Shown: positions 61,431 to 64,000 of the stretch, in pieces
How the letters are laid out: every line of letters starts with the position of its first letter
Position numbering within the stretch: the first letter of the stretch is position 1
Program-made: the position numbers and the translations under genes
The notes under the pieces: generated by a model
Databases searched by the model: none
Seen by the model: only the letters and a program-made list of their open reading frames with translations
What the model was told of the DNA's origin: nothing
From: Thiohalocapsa halophila
Lineage (GTDB): Bacteria > Pseudomonadota > Gammaproteobacteria > Chromatiales > Chromatiaceae
Assembly: GCF_016583825.1 (NCBI RefSeq)
Contig: NZ_NRRV01000023.1
Location: forward strand, 18,799-82,798
DNA: 64,000 bases
Direction of reading: 5' to 3'

Positions 61431-63851
61431 TCAGAATAGCTCGTCCATGACCCGCGGTGCGCTGCGCCGGGGCGCGCTGCGCCTGGGCCCGCTGCGGGAG
61501 CGACGGGCATTGCTGCTGCCCGAGCGCCCGCTGGCGGCCGCGTACTTCACCGGATTCGGCCCCAGGGTCATCAGCTGGTATTCGCTGCGGATGTACTCCA
61601 GCACACTGCCGCCGCTACTGGCCCGACCGGTGGCCGCACTGACGCGCACCGGGACCATGCCCTCCGGGCGCTTGATTTTGGCGATGGGCTCGTCCTCCAG
61701 GGCGTCGGCCATGAAGTCCACCCACATGCCGAGCGCTGCGGTGCCGCCCCATTCACCGGAGCCGAGCGGGCGGTTGTCATCCATGCCCATCCAGGCGACG
61801 GCCACTAGCCGGGGCATGTAGCCGGCGAACCAGGAGTCTCTGGATTCGTTGGTGGTGCCGGTCTTGCCGGCGAGATCGGAGCGCCCGAGCCGGCGCGCGC
61901 GCCTCGCCGTGCCGTCGGTGATGACGTCCTGTAGCATCGAGGTCATGTTGTACGCAATGCGCGGGTCGAGCACCTGCTGCGCGAGCGGGCTGTCGGCCTC
62001 GCCCAGGCCGTGGACTTCCGCCTCGCCCGCCTCGAGCTCAAGCCAGCAGCTGACGCAGGCCTGCGGCGGCTCCGCCGCGAACAGCAGGTTGCCATTGGCA
62101 TCCTCGATGCGCTGAACGATATGCGGCTCTACCTGGTAGCCGCCGTTGGCGAATACCGCATAGGCCGCCGCCAGCTGCAGCGGCGTCGAGCTGCCGCCGC
62201 CGAGCGCCAGGCCATAGTTGCGCGGCATGTCTTCCATGCTGTAGCCGAAACGCTGGAGGAAGTCCCGCGTGTAGTCGATGCCCATCCGATCCAGCTGGTT
62301 GATGATGGCCAGGTTTCGCGACTTGGCGATGGCCACGCGCATGCGGATGGTACCCATGTACTTGCCGTCCGCGTTCTTCGGCTTCCAGCTGCCGAAGCTC
62401 TTCTTGGTGTCGCTGACCAGGCTCGCCGGCGTATAGCCCTTGCCGAGTGCGGCGGCGTAGACAAAGGGCTTGAAGGTGGACCCTGGCTGGCGCCGCGCGT
62501 CGGTGGCGCGATTGAACTTGGACCAATCGAACTCGTAGCCGCCGGAGACGGCGCGAATGGCGCCGTCGGTGGGCGACAACGCCACCAGGGCGCCGCCCAC
62601 AGTGGGCACCTGGGTCAGAATCCAGCTGCCCTTGTTGTTCTGGCGCAGGCGGATGACATCGCCGGTGGCGATAACCCGGTCCACGCGGGACTGCCGCCGG
62701 CCTTTGGCGTTCTCGTTGACGTACTTGCGCATGTGGTTGACCTGCCACAGGCGCAGCTCGCGCGTCTCACCGCCGCCGAGATAGACCTCGGCCTTATTCG
62801 CATCGGCCTCCAGCACGACCCCCACCGGCAAATCCGGCACCGCCGGGCGCGCCGCGACATACGCGTCCAGCGATTCGTCGCTCATGTCGCCGACGTTCTC
62901 GAGCTGGTCTTCCGGCCCGTGATAGCCGTGGCGGCGGTTGTAGGCCATCAGGCCGCGGCGCAGCGCCCGATCGGACTCGGTCTGCAGCTTCTCGTCGATG
63001 GTCGTGGTCACCTTCAGGCCGAGCCGATAGGCCTCCTCCGCGCCGAAGCGCTCCACCATGGCCTGGCGGGCCATCTCGGCGGCGTAGCCGGCCTCAAACT
63101 CGACCGGCGCCACATAGGCCTCCGCCGTCACCGGCGACACCCAGGCCATGCTGTGGTCCACCTCATCGACATAGCCCAGCGCCAGCATGCGATCGAGAAT
63201 CCAGTCGCGACGCTCGCGCGCGCGCTCGGGGTCAGCAAGCGGATTGTTGGCCGACGGCGCCTTGGGCAGGCCGGCGAGCATGGCCATTTCCGGCAGACTC
63301 AGCTCGTCCAGCGTCTTGCTGTAGTAGAACTCGGCGGCGGCGGAGATGCCGTAGGCGCGGTTGCCGAAGAAGATCTTGTTGAGATACAGCTCCAGGATCT
63401 GCTCTTTGCTCAGGGTGGTTTCCATGCGCATGGCGAGCATGATCTCGGAGACCTTGCGCTTGATCGTCTTCTCCGGTGTCAGGAAGAAGTTGCGCGCCAC
63501 CTGCATCGGGATGGTGCTGCCGCCCTGGGTGGCCTCGCCAGCTTGAGCGACGGCATAGGCGGCGCGGGCGAGGCCAATGACGTCGATACCGCGGTGCTCG
63601 TAGAAGCGGCTGTCCTCGGCAGCCAAGAAGGCGTTGACCAGATCCGGCGGAATGTCCTCGAAGTCCACGGCCCGGCGACGCTGCACACCGTACTCGGCCA
63701 TCAGGGAGCCATCGGCGGTGTAGATTCGCAGCGGCTCCTCCAGCTTGACCTCGAGCAGCGCATCCACCGCCGGCAGCTCGTCCTGGATGCTGTAGAGCAG
63801 CACCGCCGCGCCCAGGAGACCAATCAAAGCCACATCCATGGGCAGAGCCAA
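61431..63851 (-). CDS. mrcA: Class A penicillin-binding protein 1A
   Basis: A bifunctional peptidoglycan synthase with glycosyltransferase and transpeptidase domains. About 806 residues: one membrane helix, a GT51 domain with EDSRFYEHRGIDVIGLARAA, GGSTIPMQVARNFFLTPEKT and EILELYLNKIFFGN, then a linker (QNNKGSWILTQVP), transpeptidase STFK (QPGSTFKPFVYAA), SRN (KSRNLAI) and KTGTT. The C-terminal tail is Arg/Ser-rich. In-frame upstream codons up to the TAG at 63996-63998 encode a plausible basic N-terminus but lack a standard start, so 63851 (TTG) or 63839 (ATG) are provisional. Confidence 0.92.
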   Translation of the reverse strand: MALPMDVALIGLLGAAVLLYSIQDELPAVDALLEVKLEEPLRIYTADGSLMAEYGVQRRRAVDFEDIPPDLVNAFLAAEDSRFYEHRGIDVIGLARAAYAVAQAGEATQGGSTIPMQVARNFFLTPEKTIKRKVSEIMLAMRMETTLSKEQILELYLNKIFFGNRAYGISAAAEFYYSKTLDELSLPEMAMLAGLPKAPSANNPLADPERARERRDWILDRMLALGYVDEVDHSMAWVSPVTAEAYVAPVEFEAGYAAEMARQAMVERFGAEEAYRLGLKVTTTIDEKLQTESDRALRRGLMAYNRRHGYHGPEDQLENVGDMSDESLDAYVAARPAVPDLPVGVVLEADANKAEVYLGGGETRELRLWQVNHMRKYVNENAKGRRQSRVDRVIATGDVIRLRQNNKGSWILTQVPTVGGALVALSPTDGAIRAVSGGYEFDWSKFNRATDARRQPGSTFKPFVYAAALGKGYTPASLVSDTKKSFGSWKPKNADGKYMGTIRMRVAIAKSRNLAIINQLDRMGIDYTRDFLQRFGYSMEDMPRNYGLALGGGSSTPLQLAAAYAVFANGGYQVEPHIVQRIEDANGNLLFAAEPPQACVSCWLELEAGEAEVHGLGEADSPLAQQVLDPRIAYNMTSMLQDVITDGTARRARRLGRSDLAGKTGTTNESRDSWFAGYMPRLVAVAWMGMDDNRPLGSGEWGGTAALGMWVDFMADALEDEPIAKIKRPEGMVPVRVSAATGRASSGGSVLEYIRSEYQLMTLGPNPVKYAAASGRSGSSNARRSRSGPRRSAPRRSAPRVMDELF

Positions 63852-64000
63852 GGGCGCCGAGACCAGACGCGCGAACCAATCGACCAGACCAAAGAGCGCA
63901 TTCCGCGGGCGGCGGCTGCGGGCCTTGGGACGCGACGGCTTGGCGGCCCGCCTGTGGGCGCCATCACGGGGGACAGTGGGGGCGGCGGTGCTGCTCTACA

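Overview
The window is high-GC DNA from what looks like a gammaproteobacterium. The placement rests on conserved gene orders (fxsA next to groES-groEL, cutA-dsbD, dusB-fis-purH, apaG-apaH, dapC-dapD-yffB-dapE, ffs-dnaX-ybaB-recR, minCDE). The cytochrome c', a CIRCE-controlled groESL operon and heptad intergenic repeats would suit a Chromatiales-like (purple sulfur bacterial) lineage, but that is inference, not a taxonomic call.

Region 1-1980 looks like the end of an integrated element whose body lies left of the window. It has the 3' part of an SSB gene, a small helix-turn-helix gene, a mirror-symmetric cluster of 9-bp iteron-like repeats centred near 1226, and a 50-bp minisatellite. It stops exactly at the CCA end of a tRNA-Thr(UGU) gene, a typical integration site. 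The cluster resembles a replication origin of the P4-satellite or plasmid kind and is the most unusual structure in the window.

Region 1981-43290 is mainly core chromosome: coaX, a PBP7-like endopeptidase, groESL with a textbook promoter and HrcA operator, and a cutA-dsbD-thioredoxin cluster in which DsbD has two N-terminal alpha domains. It continues with aroQ-accB-accC, prmA, dusB-fis, purH, a stand-alone lpxA, apaG-apaH, a TgpA-like transglutaminase and a set of small envelope proteins. Two c-type cytochromes, a pair of tandem paralogous envelope proteins of unknown function, and the diaminopimelate (lysine/peptidoglycan) genes dapC-dapD-yffB-dapE follow.

Region 43290-50100 is an accessory patch inserted between dapE and minCDE. 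It holds BrnT/BrnA-like, MazF/antitoxin and PIN/UPF0175 toxin-antitoxin pairs, scraps of Uma2, IS256 transposase and VapB-like genes, AT-richer orphan genes, and a second near-identical copy of minE with a minD tail. The 575-bp copies flank about 2.3 kb of foreign DNA.

Region 49830-64000 returns to housekeeping: minCDE, a HIT hydrolase, recR, ybaB, dnaX and the 4.5S RNA gene. A secreted coiled-coil protein, an SDR oxidoreductase, a signal-peptide-bearing isoaspartyl methyltransferase coupled to manA, and a class A penicillin-binding protein at the right edge complete it.

Several intergenic regions carry tandem repeats of exactly 7 bp whose sequence differs from site to site, often as facing G-rich and C-rich arms. 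This repeat family is not explained by the genes.
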